A stretch of DNA of 64,000 nt from Leptospira ilyithenensis (GTDB taxonomy: Bacteria > Spirochaetota > Leptospiria > Leptospirales > Leptospiraceae). The DNA lies in the NCBI RefSeq assembly GCF_004771005.1, contig NZ_RQHV01000043.1:124001-188000 (forward strand). Reading direction: 5' to 3'. The translations under genes were made by a program, and so were the position numbers. Positions 8,900 to 18,500 of this stretch are shown in pieces (position 1 is the stretch's first letter; each line of letters begins with the position of its first letter). The notes below the pieces were generated by a model. The model was not told where the DNA came from. It made no database searches and was given only the letters and a program-made list of their open reading frames with translations.

Positions 8900-8922
8900 C
8901 CCTGGGGAAAAAGTCTCCAGGG
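8900..8922. terminator. Possible shared hairpin between convergent genes
   Basis: CCCTGG-11 nt-CCAGGG lies in the 43-bp gap between the convergent genes ending at 8885 and 8929. There is no clear T-tract on either side, so it is a weak terminator candidate resting mainly on position. Confidence 0.35.
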
Positions 8923-8928
8923 CTTTCC

Positions 8929-9981
8929 TTACGGTAGTTTCGTATCACTAAGGGCATGTTTAATTTCTTTCATTTGAATTTCCTTTCCTCTGAAAAAAAC
9001 TTTTGCCTTTGCAGGATCTATATCACCTAATAATGATTTTCCTTTTAAACATTTGACCAAACAGGTTTCCAGATCCTTTTTCAAATCCGTCGCCGAATGT
9101 ATATTTTGCGATTTCAATTGTCCCCCGCTTCCTCCGAAGATTGTGGCTTCAAAAAATTCGGATACTCTGGAAATCCCGAACAAACCGTCCCAATCCAATC
9201 CCCAAAATTCATTTAAGTAAAGATAGGCGGACTCAACTTCCTTTCTAAGTTTCTCCGAAGGATTCATTCTCCAAGAAACGAGAGGGTTCATCAATGCATT
9301 GAAAACTACATTTAAAAAAGTATTATCCCATAGGTTGGAAAATCGGGAGTCTTCCGCACGGAGGAGTGCGTTGAATTCAAGTTCCATCAGGGAACCTGCC
9401 TCTTTCATTTGTTTTTGCATTCGTTGGAAGTAATGTTCCATCTGAGGATTGGATATTACCCCTTTCCCATCGGAGGAAAAATCGCTTCCGCTTTGAAGCA
9501 TTTTTTCCAGACCATTCCGCATTACTTCACTTAAGTGAGATCTGGACATTTCCAAAAACAAGTTTTCTTCTTCCAATTTGCACAAAAACTCAGGACCAGT
9601 CCTGCTTTCCTTTTCCAATTGAAATACTCTCTCGTATACCTTTTTGGTTTCAGATAAATTTGTATCCTTAGGTAAGGACTCATATGCAAGATGATATCCC
9701 TTTGCAATCTCAGAAGGAGTGGGAATCGTAGTTCTTCTGGGAGATAGTTTGGATTGTTCCAGCGCTAATTTGCTATAGTAGCCGATGATCCGATTGAAAT
9801 GATCTTTGGCGGATGCCTTTTCCATAAATTCAGTATAAGAGTTTTTCTCCGCCAGTTCCTCCATCTCTCGGATTAAAGCTTCCGCCTCCAAAGCGATTTT
9901 ATTTTCTTTCGGAAGAAGATCTATATAAGGACTGATCCCAGCTTTATATCCGTCGATTAAGCCGCGCAAACCCTCTTCCAT
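8929..9981 (-). CDS. Hypothetical protein, alpha-helical
   Basis: 350 residues with no recognised family. It is rich in Glu, Lys and Leu and mostly helical by composition (AEALIREMEELAEKNSYTEF, FQRMQKQMKEAGSL). There is no signal peptide or membrane segment, so it is probably cytoplasmic. The start lies one base after the stop of the preceding gene on the same strand (9983-10597), so the two are almost certainly co-transcribed and translationally coupled. Function unknown. Confidence 0.6.
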   Translation of the reverse strand: MEEGLRGLIDGYKAGISPYIDLLPKENKIALEAEALIREMEELAEKNSYTEFMEKASAKDHFNRIIGYYSKLALEQSKLSPRRTTIPTPSEIAKGYHLAYESLPKDTNLSETKKVYERVFQLEKESRTGPEFLCKLEEENLFLEMSRSHLSEVMRNGLEKMLQSGSDFSSDGKGVISNPQMEHYFQRMQKQMKEAGSLMELEFNALLRAEDSRFSNLWDNTFLNVVFNALMNPLVSWRMNPSEKLRKEVESAYLYLNEFWGLDWDGLFGISRVSEFFEATIFGGSGGQLKSQNIHSATDLKKDLETCLVKCLKGKSLLGDIDPAKAKVFFRGKEIQMKEIKHALSDTKLP

Positions 9982-9982
9982 A

Positions 9983-10597
9983 TTAAATCACACTCCCTAT
10001 TGTTTTTTCGAATGTTTGTTTCAATTGAAGAAGTTTGTCCTTCGGAAATACGTTTATATACAAATAAGGTTTTTGAAAAAAAGATTCGAAACCGAATTCC
10101 GGATCAGAGTTTTTGATTTTTTCCCATTCCTCTTTGACAAGTGCAGCGAAATGCAATTTATCTTTCTTCTCAGGCTTGATTTGCAATTCTGCGAGATAGT
10201 TTAAAAATAAAAAAGCAGAGTTCAACCGTTCTGAAGCGATATTCTCCAATCCCATTCCTATGGGAAGTTTTGTTGCCAAATCAGAATAACTTTGGCAAGA
10301 CTTTGCTGTCGTATATTTATTGTTTGCTGATTCGGAAAATTCCTTCAAACCGAGGGATTCATACAGCTCTATGATCGATTTGTAACGATCCAAATGTTCG
10401 GAACGAGCTACCGGAAAAAAATCGGCGAACTCTCCCAATCGTTCCAAATACTCTTCATAAGATCCTCCTTGTTTGGCATATAGGATGATTTTTTCATAGA
10501 CCGGGATTTGATAGGAATTCAATTCAGGATTCTTTTTTAATTTGGAAAGTCTGGATTCCAAATAACGTATGTGATATGACATTTCCTCGGAAAGCAT
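9983..10597 (-). CDS. Hypothetical protein, alpha-helical; start revised by ribosome site
   Basis: The frame is open from an ATG at 10651, which would overlap the upstream oxidoreductase gene by 43 bp. The ATG at 10597 has AAAGGAG six bases upstream and is preferred, giving 204 residues (MLSEEMSYHIRYLESRL...). It has no signal peptide, is helix-rich and was not recognised. It sits between the SDR-type gene and the 350-residue helical protein, tightly packed, so the three probably form an operon. Confidence 0.6.
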   Translation of the reverse strand: MLSEEMSYHIRYLESRLSKLKKNPELNSYQIPVYEKIILYAKQGGSYEEYLERLGEFADFFPVARSEHLDRYKSIIELYESLGLKEFSESANNKYTTAKSCQSYSDLATKLPIGMGLENIASERLNSAFLFLNYLAELQIKPEKKDKLHFAALVKEEWEKIKNSDPEFGFESFFQKPYLYINVFPKDKLLQLKQTFEKTIGSVI

Positions 10598-10608
10598 TAC
10601 TTGCTCCT

Positions 10609-11313
10609 TTAAATAACTGGAATCTTTGCTAATTCCTGAAATTCTTTCCATTGATAGACCGTAGTTTTAGGAACGGAAGGAATTTTTTCAGTCAAAGCAA
10701 TTTGTGCAATCGACTTACCTAAATCGGAAACCGTTACCCCGCGCAAATTGGAAAAACCACCGAAAAATAAAGGACCTATTTTCGGCCAAAGAAATAAAAC
10801 CACAGCCTGCATTTTTCCGTAACGATTATTAGGTGTCAATATCATGGAAGGTCTGAATAAACTTAACACATCAAATTGCAAAGCACGAAGTCCTTCTTCT
10901 ATTTCACCTTTGGTTCTCAAATAAAAAGAGGACGATTTTTTATCGGCTCCTACCGAACCTAAAAGTAAAAAATGTTTTACTCCTTTCGACTTGCATGTTT
11001 TGGCAAAATCCAAAACAGCATCCTTATCAATTCGAACGAACTCCTCCCTACTCATTTTGGAAGGTTCACCTACTCCTAGCGTACATATTGCCGTTTCATA
11101 TTCAGGCAAATAGTCCGAATAAGAAGAAGGATTCAAAATATCAATGTTATGTTGTATAAGAGTGATTGATTCAGCCAAACTTGCGATTTCTATTTTTTTC
11201 CTGCCTAAAAAAGCCAAATGAGAAATCATACTCGAGGAAAACAATGTTTTCCAAGTCTCCGTTCCCACAGCTCCGGAAGCACCTAGCATCAAAATTTTCT
11301 TTTTTTCGCTCAT
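10609..11313 (-). CDS. NAD(P)-binding atypical SDR (NmrA/HTATIP2-like) oxidoreductase
   Basis: 234 residues. It starts with a Rossmann nucleotide-binding loop GASGAVG (residues 11-17) and continues with ICTLGVG, FLLLGSVGADKKS and YLRTKGEIEEGL, where YxxxK is the SDR-type active-site pair. The layout and length match the short atypical SDRs related to HTATIP2/TIP30. The substrate cannot be told; these proteins often act as NADPH-dependent reductases or redox sensors. AAGGAAGGAA lies upstream of the start. It is first in a leftward three-gene cluster. Confidence 0.75.
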   Translation of the reverse strand: MSEKKKILMLGASGAVGTETWKTLFSSSMISHLAFLGRKKIEIASLAESITLIQHNIDILNPSSYSDYLPEYETAICTLGVGEPSKMSREEFVRIDKDAVLDFAKTCKSKGVKHFLLLGSVGADKKSSSFYLRTKGEIEEGLRALQFDVLSLFRPSMILTPNNRYGKMQAVVLFLWPKIGPLFFGGFSNLRGVTVSDLGKSIAQIALTEKIPSVPKTTVYQWKEFQELAKIPVI

Positions 11314-11405
11314 GACTCAATTCCTTCCTTTTTGCCTCCACTGAATTTCAATGGACAAGAAAATCTATCTATCTTAAAATTTTATGTCAAGAGTATATCC
11401 AGTCT

Positions 11406-12374
11406 ATGAATTTTAGAGTTTATTACTTTTTGGTCTCTCTTTTTTTATTCGCCTGGACCGTGAGCTCACTCTATTGCGAAGAAAAAGAAACGGAAACCGG
11501 CAGCAAAAAGGAAAAAATATCTTCCTTCGAATTTTTTCTCAAAAGACAAACCTATCACTTCACTCCTTATGAATACACTTCTCTAACGGAGACCCCAGAT
11601 CCAAACCGACCCGTAAGCGCAGGAAAACTCAACCAAAACTCGAAAGTTTTGATACCGTTTGTATTCAGTTATGATAACTATGAAAAAAATTACAGACTGG
11701 AAATTTCTTATTTTGAAATGGAAATCGTAAATCCGAATAGCGTCGTTCTACGAACAGAGGGGAATCAAATTTCAATGACCAGGGAATATATAACGCCAGT
11801 AACGCGATCTGAACTGGAAGTAAACGCTTATAGGAAATTTTCCATAGGGAAAGGCTGGAGTCTTTATACTGGAGGAGGAATTAGAAATATTAATAAATAC
11901 AAATACGGAAGTTATGTAAGTGAAGGCGCTTTCCAGGAATATTTTTTCACATACGGACCGCAACTTTCGATCAAATCCGTTCATTCCATCACATCTGATA
12001 TTCAATTTTCAATCGGTTTGGATGGTTTTTATACACAAGGAAATCGTTTTTTAAAAGATCCGATTCTCAGTTCACAAACCTTTCTCTTGCCCATAAGCAC
12101 TGCAGGAACGGAAGGAATTTATCGGGGCTATGAATTGGATCTATCTTTGAGTTATCGTTTTTTTGAAAATTTTAAGTTCTACATAGGATACAATCAGATC
12201 GAATCCAAGTTTAGTTATCTTGACTTGCACCAAGTCAATGTTATCTATCTAAATTCGCAATGGAATGGAAATAATTTTTCCTTAACGGGAGTCCCTGCCG
12301 TTTCGCAACCGATCCGTTCGGGAAACTTTGAAATATTGAAAGGAGTCTATTTCGGAGGTTCCGTTAATTTCTAA
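11406..12374 (+). CDS. Outer-membrane beta-barrel protein (LA_2444/LA_4059-like)
   Basis: 322 residues with a signal peptide (MNFRVYYFLVSLFLFAWTVSSLYC) and alternating beta-strand segments to the C-terminus (FKFYIGYNQIESKFSY, GVYFGGSVNF). The early motif YHFTPYEYTSLTETPDPNRP followed by VSAGKLNQNS is, from memory, that of the leptospiral LA_2444/LA_4059 outer-membrane family. It ends in a Phe, as barrel proteins usually do. Function is unknown; it is likely a small porin-like barrel. It is divergent from the SDR-type operon, with about 90 bp between them. Confidence 0.65.
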   Translation: MNFRVYYFLVSLFLFAWTVSSLYCEEKETETGSKKEKISSFEFFLKRQTYHFTPYEYTSLTETPDPNRPVSAGKLNQNSKVLIPFVFSYDNYEKNYRLEISYFEMEIVNPNSVVLRTEGNQISMTREYITPVTRSELEVNAYRKFSIGKGWSLYTGGGIRNINKYKYGSYVSEGAFQEYFFTYGPQLSIKSVHSITSDIQFSIGLDGFYTQGNRFLKDPILSSQTFLLPISTAGTEGIYRGYELDLSLSYRFFENFKFYIGYNQIESKFSYLDLHQVNVIYLNSQWNGNNFSLTGVPAVSQPIRSGNFEILKGVYFGGSVNF

Positions 12375-12466
12375 AAATTCGGGTTCTTATAAAAATCCTT
12401 CTTATTTTTTCCTTTAGCTGTCACAAACCGCATGCGGCCTTCGTCTTTCTTTCAGGAAAAAATACA

Positions 12467-12826
12467 ATAAACCCAAGATTTAATCACACAAAAGCTTATC
12501 CTGAAGCATCTCAAATTATGCTGAAAAACGAAGAATTTGCCCAAAGCAGCGGAATCGAACCGAAACTCTATGAGCTGATCAAAATCCGTGTTTCTCAAAT
12601 CAACGGTTGTGCCTTTTGCATAGACATGCATACATCTGACACGAGAAAGGCGGGAGAAGAAGAAAAAAGAATCTATCTACTCAATGCCTGGAGAGAAACA
12701 TCCTTTTATTCGGACAAAGAAAAAGCGGCATTGGAGTATAGCCTAGTTTTTACTCATCAAGAGCAACTCTTGCGATTGTTTTCGGATGGAATGTATATTG
12801 TCTTCCAGATCGCGAGAGGTTCTTGA
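12467..12826 (+). pseudogene. Truncated AhpD-like (carboxymuconolactone decarboxylase family) gene
   Basis: The family core is clear: an alkylhydroperoxidase-D type CAFCIDMH site (CxxC followed by xxxH) within ELIKIRVSQINGCAFCIDMH, then RIYLLNAWRET and KEKAALEYS. Homology-like sequence (PRFNHTKAYPEASQ) continues upstream of the first ATG (12518) to an ATA at 12467 preceded by AGGA, as if an ATG start had mutated. The C-terminal third of the family is missing: after VFTHQEQ the frame runs into the 3' end of the chemotaxis gene on the other strand. Intact relatives are about 145-150 residues and act as peroxidase or disulfide relay proteins. This copy is probably inactive. Confidence 0.65.
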
Positions 12827-14320
12827 TATTTCATTTACTTCCACTTCCAAAGATTGGATCCCTTTGCTCGCTTCCTTCTGGCCCAGGATTTGCTCGGTGG
12901 TGCTGATGGAAATATTGGATGAAAGTATATCGATGTCGGACAGTTCCAATAAAAAGTTTTCTATAATACGTTTTTGTTTGTCATACATCTGATTCATGGC
13001 AGTGATTTTTTCCAATGTATGAATAAGTTTTCCTATTTGCGAATTCGTCAGATTACCGGTGCTAGTTGATGCATTTGTGGCTTCCCGGATATAGGTTCTG
13101 GATTCGGTGACTACAGTCGAAATGATTTTCGCATTTTTTGCAGTGAAGTCGGCGAGTTTACTTACTTCCGTTGCAACGACAGCAAAACCCCGGCCGACAT
13201 CTCCTGCCCGTGCCGCTTCAATAGATGCATTTAATGCCAGTAAGTTGGTCTTGTCTCCGATCTCAGCCATGATTTTGTTGATTTCGTCCACTTTATCGAA
13301 AGATGAATGAATCGATTCCAAAAATCTGCTAGTTTTTTCAGAAACATGGGCTACGTTTTCCGTATCGGCTTTGTTTTCTTCCGCGATCTTCACCAAATCC
13401 TTGCTATACTGAAAAATAGTTTCCACAATTGATTTCAACTCTTTGGAATCTGCGGATAATTTCTTTACTTTTTGGTTTTGGTCTTCAATCGAATTGGAGT
13501 TGGAAATAAAAGAGCTGGAAAGTTCTTCGATGACTGCCGTGATCTCTTCAAGTGATGCAGCCTGCGATTCCAATTTATTCGAAGTATTGGATACGTAATT
13601 GCTAAACGCACCTATGGAATGTTCCAGTTGTTCCGCAGAGTTTTTAATGATATCTCTGTTGGCATTGCTACTATCCAATAATTTTTTCGCCTCTTCCGCT
13701 TTGACAGACCCGATCCTTCCTATTTTATTGAATAAATTTACAAGTACGGATATGATCAACCCGCCGGTAAAAATAAAAACAGGCTTCAGAACCTCTGTAG
13801 ATAGTCCCGCATAACCCGGCTGCGACGAAAGATTCGGTTTTTCAGTAAGCTGAATTCCTCCGATCTTCACTGCAACAAAAAGCCCGATGCTTGCTCCTAT
13901 GGCGGCGACAACAGATGTAGTTAGAACGAATCGTCTGTCTCCCAAAAATCCCGAATAACTTAAAATGAAAAAATAAATGAAATAAACAACAATATTGGAC
14001 AAGGCCGACTTTGCTTCCACCGTCCCGAGGGCAGAATCCAAGATGATCGTAAGAGAAAGAAGGATGATATCCAAGATCACGAGTGATTTGTGAAACAAAT
14101 CGGGAGGATTGCCTTTTTTTTGCCAAATATAGGAAACTAAACAATAGATCGCCATAATTACGGTTGCCCAACTATGAATTTGAAACATAACGGGCTGAAA
14201 TGAATCTTTGGCACCAGCCAAAGACAATGTAAAAAGAATCACTAGTCCAAAACGGATTCGATTGATAATGATTTTTCCCTTAATCCATAAATCTTCGATC
14301 TGTTCAATCTGTCCGTGCAA
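12743..14320 (-). CDS. Methyl-accepting chemotaxis protein with polytopic N-terminus
   Basis: 525 residues. The first about 210 residues contain six or so hydrophobic helices and no large periplasmic loop, so the sensor is membrane-embedded. A long coiled coil follows. The signalling hairpin tip is clear around residues 345-385: [36 protein letters not shown] (family consensus). It relays a signal to CheA/CheW at the cell poles. The stop at 12743 lies inside the truncated AhpD-like gene on the other strand, showing that the deletion joined the two 3' ends. No chemotaxis genes are adjacent. Confidence 0.9.
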   Translation of the reverse strand: MHGQIEQIEDLWIKGKIIINRIRFGLVILFTLSLAGAKDSFQPVMFQIHSWATVIMAIYCLVSYIWQKKGNPPDLFHKSLVILDIILLSLTIILDSALGTVEAKSALSNIVVYFIYFFILSYSGFLGDRRFVLTTSVVAAIGASIGLFVAVKIGGIQLTEKPNLSSQPGYAGLSTEVLKPVFIFTGGLIISVLVNLFNKIGRIGSVKAEEAKKLLDSSNANRDIIKNSAEQLEHSIGAFSNYVSNTSNKLESQAASLEEITAVIEELSSSFISNSNSIEDQNQKVKKLSADSKELKSIVETIFQYSKDLVKIAEENKADTENVAHVSEKTSRFLESIHSSFDKVDEINKIMAEIGDKTNLLALNASIEAARAGDVGRGFAVVATEVSKLADFTAKNAKIISTVVTESRTYIREATNASTSTGNLTNSQIGKLIHTLEKITAMNQMYDKQKRIIENFLLELSDIDILSSNISISTTEQILGQKEASKGIQSLEVEVNEISRTSRDLEDNIHSIRKQSQELLLMSKN

Positions 14321-14448
14321 AATTTACCTACCTTAACGCCCGAAGGGCAAATGAAAAATAAGACTTAAGCGAATCATTTAGCATACCCATTTGCAATCAA
14401 TAATTTGCATTTCAGTTTTTACTTTACGATTCATCTAAGATTTATCCT

Positions 14449-15436
14449 TTGCACTCACAAGTTACACTCTTGAATTTTTATTTGGATATACGCACCTTAT
14501 ACTTTTGTTATGCCACAATCTGCGGAATTGCATTTCTTCAGCTTTGGACAATGTTTGAAACAAAAAAAAGATACGAAGGCGTTTCCATCTGGCTTTTTGG
14601 AATTTTATTTCTGACACTTGGTTCGCTTCTCGCCGGACTAAAAGACATCATTCCCGATTACATCATCGGCGGAAATACGTTCATTCTGGTTAGTTTTACT
14701 TTCACCACACATGGGATTCAAAAACTGAAAGAATCGAAACTCCCTACCTGGCCAACTTATTTGATTCTTACACTCGGTATCATTACATTCGTAGTCGTTG
14801 CAAACGCGAACGATAGGATGAAACTGATCAGTTATTACGGAATAAACAACCCGGAAACGGATTACCTGAGTATGGGATCTTCCCATGGCGTCCTATCTGC
14901 TCGTTACGATGGCCGTAATATTCTTGTTAATCGTTACATTCGTCCTGCTTGTAAACGAACGTTTGGAAACCGAACTCATTGATGCAAATGCAATGAAGAA
15001 TATTTTCTTCTCCGTGATCGGGCATGATTTGCGCGGTTCTATCGGAGGGCTCAAAACTTCTTTGAAAATTCTTTCCGAAGAATCAAAAAGACCAACTGCG
15101 TTTGCAATATTCCGAAAACAATCCGGAAGATCTGGTATCCGAGTCCATTCGTTATCACGAAAAACAGGCGTTACACAAACATCTTTCCATCAAAAAAGAA
15201 TTAAGCAATGAATCCGTATTTTGCGACAAACAAACAGTCACAACGATACTTAGAAACCTTATCTCCAATGCAATCAGATTTTCCCCGAAGGGAAAGAGAT
15301 ACTGATACGAACTTCTCATGAAAAAGATTTCGGAGTCGTGTCCGTTTCCAACTGCGGAACCGGACTCAGTGAAACGATTATGCAAAATATAGTCACTGGA
15401 AACACAATTTCGATTTTACTTCCTTCAAAACAGTAG
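14449..15436 (+). pseudogene. Decayed membrane sensor histidine kinase
   Basis: Pieces of one kinase lie in successive frames. The first (14449 to about 14870) has a membrane region with about five helices. A shift near 14870-14885 leads to a last helix and the H-box (IGHDLRGSIGGL). After a shift or deletion near 15095 comes the ATPase N-box (ILRNLISNAIRFSPKG). Another shift near 15297 gives the G1 box (SVSNCGTGLSE) and a stop at 15436. The normal linker of about 60 residues between the H-box and N-box regions and the G2 part are shortened or missing. It cannot make an active kinase as read. No response regulator is adjacent. Confidence 0.8.
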
Positions 15437-15558
15437 AAATAAATTCGAATCAATGTATTAAGATTATGTTAAGATTTTGTAGAATTCCTTTCGTTATTTT
15501 ATCAATTTATTTTTTTAAAGTAGTCGGATTTGCACAAACCTTTTAGAAAACTAAATGA

Positions 15559-16998
15559 ATGGCATTTGCGAACAGGATTATATTCCTTATTTTTCCAATC
15601 TGCATCTTTCCTTTTTTTTTGCATGCAGAAGAAGAAAAGAAAAACAAAAGAATCGAACTTCATGAAGATAAAAAACTGGATGCGGAAGAACTTGCATTTA
15701 AAAAAGAAGGATTTTATTTCAATGCGCTTCCTCTCTTTAGTTCCGATCCGGTTCGTGGACAAGGCGGTGGTATCAGAGCAAATCTGTTTTTCAACGGAAA
15801 AAAGACGGATGAATATTTCGAATACCAACCGTATCAATATAAAATATCCAGCCAACTATTTCAAACAAACGAAGGAGTTCGAAATTATTTCATTTCACTA
15901 GACACACCCTATTTATTTGAGACGGCATTCCGATGGAAAACAAGTCTAGGTTGGGATTACAATCCCAATTCACAATATTTCGGTGTCGGTGAAAAATCAT
16001 TAGAAGCTTTAACCCAACGTCCCAGAAATCAACCTGGTTACGGAGAATTTCGCAGCGCCAATTATAATGATTATGAAAACACACAAAGTTTAATGAGACC
16101 TCCCGCTTCATCGGGAGAAATCTACTCAAAATATTCCGATCAAGGATACAATCAATATACATTCAATTCCACTACATTGTTTAACAGTGTAGATTATACT
16201 TTCTGGAAAGCTTGGAAATGGATTGCAGCAAACGAAATCTCAAAGAATATAATCCGTCATTCCGACAAAGGATGGAATCCTTCAAAAGATCCGTTACTAG
16301 ACAATTCCATTTGGGAAACTGCCGTTCCGAACAGCGATTCCAAACTCACGGAAGATTACAAAGAAGGAAAAATAATCGGCTACAACGGCGGCCAAGCCAA
16401 TTACTTCAGAACCGGTTTGGCTTATGATACAAGGGATTTTGAACCTGACCCGGACAGTGGAATTTTAGTTGAGTTTAACATTGCGAATGTTTCCAAAAGA
16501 ACAGGATCAAGTTTCAATTATAATAAGCTTTTTTTTCAGACAAAATACTTTTATAAAATATTTCCATCCGTTTTCGAAGAACTGGTATTTGCCACGAGGT
16601 TAGCGGCTTCCTACTCTTCTTCAGGAACTCCTTTTTCCGAGATTCGTTATATGTGGAGTGTCGACGGACCATTTACGGGAATGGGAGGTTTACAAACAGT
16701 GAGAGGATACAGACAAGACAGGTTTGTCGGAACTATGGTCGGCTTCGGAAGTTTTGAACTGAGATGGAGATTCGCAACACTTACATTAGGTGATCAACAT
16801 TTTACATTCAGTCTGGTTCCTTTTTACGATTATGGCAGAGTCTGGGATTCTGAAAAAAATATCGGTTTGAAAGGATATAAGTTTTCATGGGGACAGGGAC
16901 TGAGAATTATTTGGAACCAGGCAACGGTGATACTGATTGATGTGGCAAAATCAAAAGAAGACACTCAGATGTTCGTTGATTTTGCACATGCATTTTAA
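15559..16998 (+). CDS. Omp85/BamA-like surface-antigen outer-membrane protein
   Basis: 479 residues: a signal peptide (MAFANRIIFLIFPICIFPFFLHA), a short charged linker, then a 16-strand-type barrel region. The late motif VRGYRQDRFVG (near residue 390) matches the lid-lock RGF/RGY motif of the Omp85 barrel, and the end (VDFAHAF) is a barrel-type C-terminal strand ending in Phe. No POTRA repeats are evident, so this is a short surface-antigen-type member rather than BamA itself. Function could be lipid or protein handling at the outer membrane. No strong ribosome site is seen before the ATG. Confidence 0.7.
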   Translation: MAFANRIIFLIFPICIFPFFLHAEEEKKNKRIELHEDKKLDAEELAFKKEGFYFNALPLFSSDPVRGQGGGIRANLFFNGKKTDEYFEYQPYQYKISSQLFQTNEGVRNYFISLDTPYLFETAFRWKTSLGWDYNPNSQYFGVGEKSLEALTQRPRNQPGYGEFRSANYNDYENTQSLMRPPASSGEIYSKYSDQGYNQYTFNSTTLFNSVDYTFWKAWKWIAANEISKNIIRHSDKGWNPSKDPLLDNSIWETAVPNSDSKLTEDYKEGKIIGYNGGQANYFRTGLAYDTRDFEPDPDSGILVEFNIANVSKRTGSSFNYNKLFFQTKYFYKIFPSVFEELVFATRLAASYSSSGTPFSEIRYMWSVDGPFTGMGGLQTVRGYRQDRFVGTMVGFGSFELRWRFATLTLGDQHFTFSLVPFYDYGRVWDSEKNIGLKGYKFSWGQGLRIIWNQATVILIDVAKSKEDTQMFVDFAHAF

Positions 16999-17006
16999 TT
17001 CTAACT

Positions 17007-17315
17007 CTAATTAGGTTTTAATTCTTTTTTGATCTTGGGAATTTCATAAGCACAAATGGAATATAACATCTTTTTATCAATGTATTCATAAGCACGGGTA
17101 AGATCTTTCGCCCAAAAAGAATCCATTTTGTCCCAAGGAACTTTGGGATATTTCAATTTTTCGGATTGAGGGATTTTCAAGGATTCTTTATGAATCATTC
17201 CCAAAAACTGTTCCGCATAATAGGCATCGTCGTTTTCATCGGAAAATTCCTGGATTTGGTTTTTATAGATGAAATTTTCCAACTCGTTGCAAAAGAAAAT
17301 CAATTCAGAAAACAT
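17007..17315 (-). CDS. Small protein, perhaps a degenerate HepT-like protein
   Basis: 102 residues, acidic, no signal peptide. The C-terminal third (VPWDKMDSFWAKDLTRAYEYID then IPKIKKEL) has the rhythm of HepT-type minimal RNases (PW..I..MR..LVHxY..ID, LP.LKE), but the RxxxxHxY catalytic motif is not conserved and no MntA-type nucleotidyltransferase gene is adjacent. The family link is therefore only suggestive. Convergent with the Omp85-like gene, 8 bp apart. Confidence 0.45.
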   Translation of the reverse strand: MFSELIFFCNELENFIYKNQIQEFSDENDDAYYAEQFLGMIHKESLKIPQSEKLKYPKVPWDKMDSFWAKDLTRAYEYIDKKMLYSICAYEIPKIKKELKPN

Positions 17316-17397
17316 AATTCAATCCTCACCTCATTGTTCCTTCTATGGAAAATGCCAATTCCTACCGAACCATAAAAATTTTCATTGAACCGGATAA

Positions 17398-18468
17398 ATG
17401 GGCCCGTATAATCTTTCCATTCGATTCGCCATGCAAACTAGTAACACGACTCAGAACGTTTTTCCTAAAATCGCCATCCTGGGAATGGGTGCAATCACTC
17501 TAAGCATCGCACGTGCACTATTCCTTAATAAAGTTCCCTATTTTGTACTCACTAGGGATGCAAAAAGAAAATCGGAACTACTAGCAAATCCTCTTTGGTA
17601 CCGTTACAGCTCCGGCCCGAAGGAGCAAATTTCATTCGAAGGAATCGTTTCCACTTTGGAAGAAACCAAAGATAACTTTGATTATATCATCTTAGGTGCC
17701 AAGTCGGCAAATCTGGAAGATTCCATTCGAAAATCCATTCCTCTTTTATCGAAGGGAGGCAGATTTGTGCTGATCCAAAACGGTTTGCCCGAAGAAATCG
17801 TTTCTATTTCCGCAAATCAAATATTAGGCGGTGTTGTGGGTTGGAACACTCAAAAACTACCGGACGGAGTTTATTTTCAATCGAATGCGGGAGCACTGAT
17901 CCTCGGTGGTGCCGATGAAACCACTCCGGAACCATTTTGGAAACAAGCTCTCGAACCCTATATCACGGTGATTCTATCTTCCAATTTAAAAGGCTTTCGA
18001 TGGCATAAGCTGGGAATCAATTCGGTTATCAATGGTCTTTCCGCAAGTTGTCAATTGACCTTGGGGGAATTGTTCTTTAAGAAATCGGGAAGATCAGCAG
18101 CTATCCGCGTTCTTACGGAAGTGCGGAATGTCATGGAAAAGATCGGAATCAAGGAAGAAGTGGTTCCTGGCTCAGTATCTGTCGGAAAATTAGGCGACGG
18201 GAAAGGAGCGCTTCCCTTTCTATTAAGACATATCATTTTGTTTGCAATCGGAATCAAATACTACCGTATCCGAACGTCCATGGTACAAGACTTAGACGCT
18301 GGTCGCAAAACAGAGATAGACGAACTTAACGGACAGATCGTAGCAAAATCCAAAACATTGGGAATAGGCACTCCGGTAAATGATGCGATTGTAAAAAAAA
18401 TAAAAAGCCTCGAAGAAGAGAAAGAAAAACCTGCGATCTTATTTTTGAAAGAGCTTGTCCGCTTATGA
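17398..18468 (+). CDS. panE: Ketopantoate reductase-family protein (PanE/ApbA)
   Basis: 356 residues; the start could also be the ATG at 17431, since neither has a good ribosome site. A Rossmann loop ILGMGAITLSIARAL begins near residue 26. The second half has the family signatures KLGINSVINGLSA (catalytic Lys and Asn) and SMVQDLDAGRKTEIDELNG, and the ending with TPVND is typical. PanE reduces 2-dehydropantoate to pantoate with NADPH for coenzyme A synthesis. Some family members act on other 2-keto acids, and this one is longer than E. coli PanE (about 300), so the exact substrate is inferred. It stands alone before a convergent TetR gene. Confidence 0.8.
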   Translation: MGPYNLSIRFAMQTSNTTQNVFPKIAILGMGAITLSIARALFLNKVPYFVLTRDAKRKSELLANPLWYRYSSGPKEQISFEGIVSTLEETKDNFDYIILGAKSANLEDSIRKSIPLLSKGGRFVLIQNGLPEEIVSISANQILGGVVGWNTQKLPDGVYFQSNAGALILGGADETTPEPFWKQALEPYITVILSSNLKGFRWHKLGINSVINGLSASCQLTLGELFFKKSGRSAAIRVLTEVRNVMEKIGIKEEVVPGSVSVGKLGDGKGALPFLLRHIILFAIGIKYYRIRTSMVQDLDAGRKTEIDELNGQIVAKSKTLGIGTPVNDAIVKKIKSLEEEKEKPAILFLKELVRL

Positions 18469-18500
18469 CGAAGCTGTTATTCGTAAACTAAAAAGTTAAG

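Noticed and set aside
15530..15901. Open frame with Lys/Phe-rich product overlapping the Omp85-like gene start
   Set aside because: It shadows the signal peptide region of the barrel gene and has low-complexity composition.
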